Below are positions 6,319 through 6,764 of a stretch of DNA of 6,764 bases, one piece after another (the first letter of the stretch is position 1; every line of letters starts with the position of its first letter). The notes under the pieces were generated by a model that made no database searches, was not told the origin of the DNA, and saw nothing but the letters and a program-made list of their open reading frames with translations. Position numbers and translations under genes: made by a program. Source of the DNA: Opitutales bacterium (GTDB lineage: Bacteria; Verrucomicrobiota; Verrucomicrobiia; Opitutales; UBA2987); the NCBI GenBank assembly GCA_021772555.1, contig JAJFLT010000153.1, positions 1 through 6,764 of the forward strand, written 5' to 3'.

Positions 6319-6764
6319 TCACAGTTGGACAGTGCGGCCTTCACGTCTCGATTTTTCGGCGGCGAAGACTATACAGTGAGACTCCAGCGTTTCCTTTGGG
6401 CCCGTTAATATTTTTTGCGAATCATTGTTCGCTACGGCTGAAACAAACTCTTCCATCAAACCAAGGTCGCCACCTCCGTGACCTCCGAGAATTGATGAGG
6501 ACGCCACATCGGTGTCGATTATCTTGGTCGAATCCGTTAGAAAATCGAAGCGCCGTATTTTTGATCCGTCACCAAAAATCTCACCTTTTGTTCCAAAAAT
6601 ATGGGTTTTGCGATGACCCGCTTCGGTGAATGCAGTCATGGTGAATGCCGCCGTCCCACCTCTTTCGAATCGCATATTGACCACCTGGTGATCGACCACG
6701 TCGTTATCGCATTCGTAAACGCATCTGCCATAGGGTCCGTCCCGCAGGGCTTGAGTCACATTTT
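6319..6764 (-). CDS. Gfo/Idh/MocA family oxidoreductase (C-terminal part, runs off the right edge)
   Basis: The frame is open to the window edge and ends with TGA at 6319, giving the last 147 residues. The GTG at 6759 is an internal valine codon, not a start, because the frame continues upstream of it and the protein clearly lacks its N-terminal Rossmann domain. What remains is the alpha/beta C-terminal domain. Recognisable parts are GPYGRCVYECDNDVVDHQVV near the visible start, FTMTAFTE, GTKGEIFGDG, and near the end GHGGGDLGLMEEFVSAV and LESHCIVFAAEKSRR. These phrases are typical of a Gfo/Idh/MocA branch common in carbohydrate gene clusters. The enzymes use NAD(P) to oxidise or reduce sugars, inositols or their derivatives in the cytoplasm. 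The dinucleotide-binding motif and catalytic lysine lie outside the window, so activity and substrate are open. It is 75 bases upstream of the second symporter and likely in one transcript with it. Confidence 0.9.
   Translation of the reverse strand, partial: NVTQALRDGPYGRCVYECDNDVVDHQVVNMRFERGGTAAFTMTAFTEAGHRKTHIFGTKGEIFGDGSKIRRFDFLTDSTKIIDTDVASSSILGGHGGGDLGLMEEFVSAVANNDSQKILTGPKETLESHCIVFAAEKSRREGRTVQL

Noticed and set aside
6303..6629. Plus-strand open frame of 108 codons
   Set aside because: It is antisense to the Gfo/Idh/MocA C-terminal domain, which is supported by several family motifs.

Overview
The window holds five protein-coding genes and no RNA gene, CRISPR array, insertion sequence or phage gene that I can recognise. 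Two genes run off the window edges. The organism is probably a Gram-negative heterotroph. Reasons are a Tat-type leader on a molybdoenzyme, a membrane-anchored multiheme c-type cytochrome (both need a periplasm), two sodium:solute symporters, and a Gfo/Idh/MocA dehydrogenase of the sugar-catabolism type. Three of the four visible start codons have no Shine-Dalgarno sequence. That, with the protein types, fits the Planctomycetota/Verrucomicrobiota/Lentisphaerota group or Bacteroidota better than Proteobacteria. This placement is inference.

Left part (1-2556, minus strand): a redox operon read right to left. First comes a 484-residue cytochrome c with one N-terminal membrane anchor and four CxxCH heme sites in a duplicated A-B-A-B arrangement. 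After 27 bases comes the N-terminal 358 residues of a Tat-leader molybdopterin oxidoreductase of the Nap/Nas (nitrate reductase) type, with a [4Fe-4S] motif and a cysteine predicted to bind molybdenum. No napB-, napC- or napD-like gene is seen in the window. The cytochrome is the likely electron partner of the enzyme and replaces the usual NapB/NapC pair.

Middle (2557-2831): a 275-base divergent intergenic region with one plausible sigma70-like promoter facing the cytochrome. Then (2832-4469, plus strand) comes a 545-residue sodium:solute symporter (SSS/SLC5 family).

Right part (4483-6764, minus strand): a second, clearly different SSS symporter of 586 residues lies convergent to the first, 13 bases away. 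Upstream of it on the same strand is the C-terminal 147 residues of a Gfo/Idh/MocA oxidoreductase. These two probably form a carbohydrate uptake-and-oxidation unit. An inverted repeat ACCTGT-N6-ACAGGT lies just before the symporter start.

The most interesting item is the tetraheme cytochrome plus Nap/Nas-like enzyme pair. Its substrate and direction of electron flow cannot be settled from this window.
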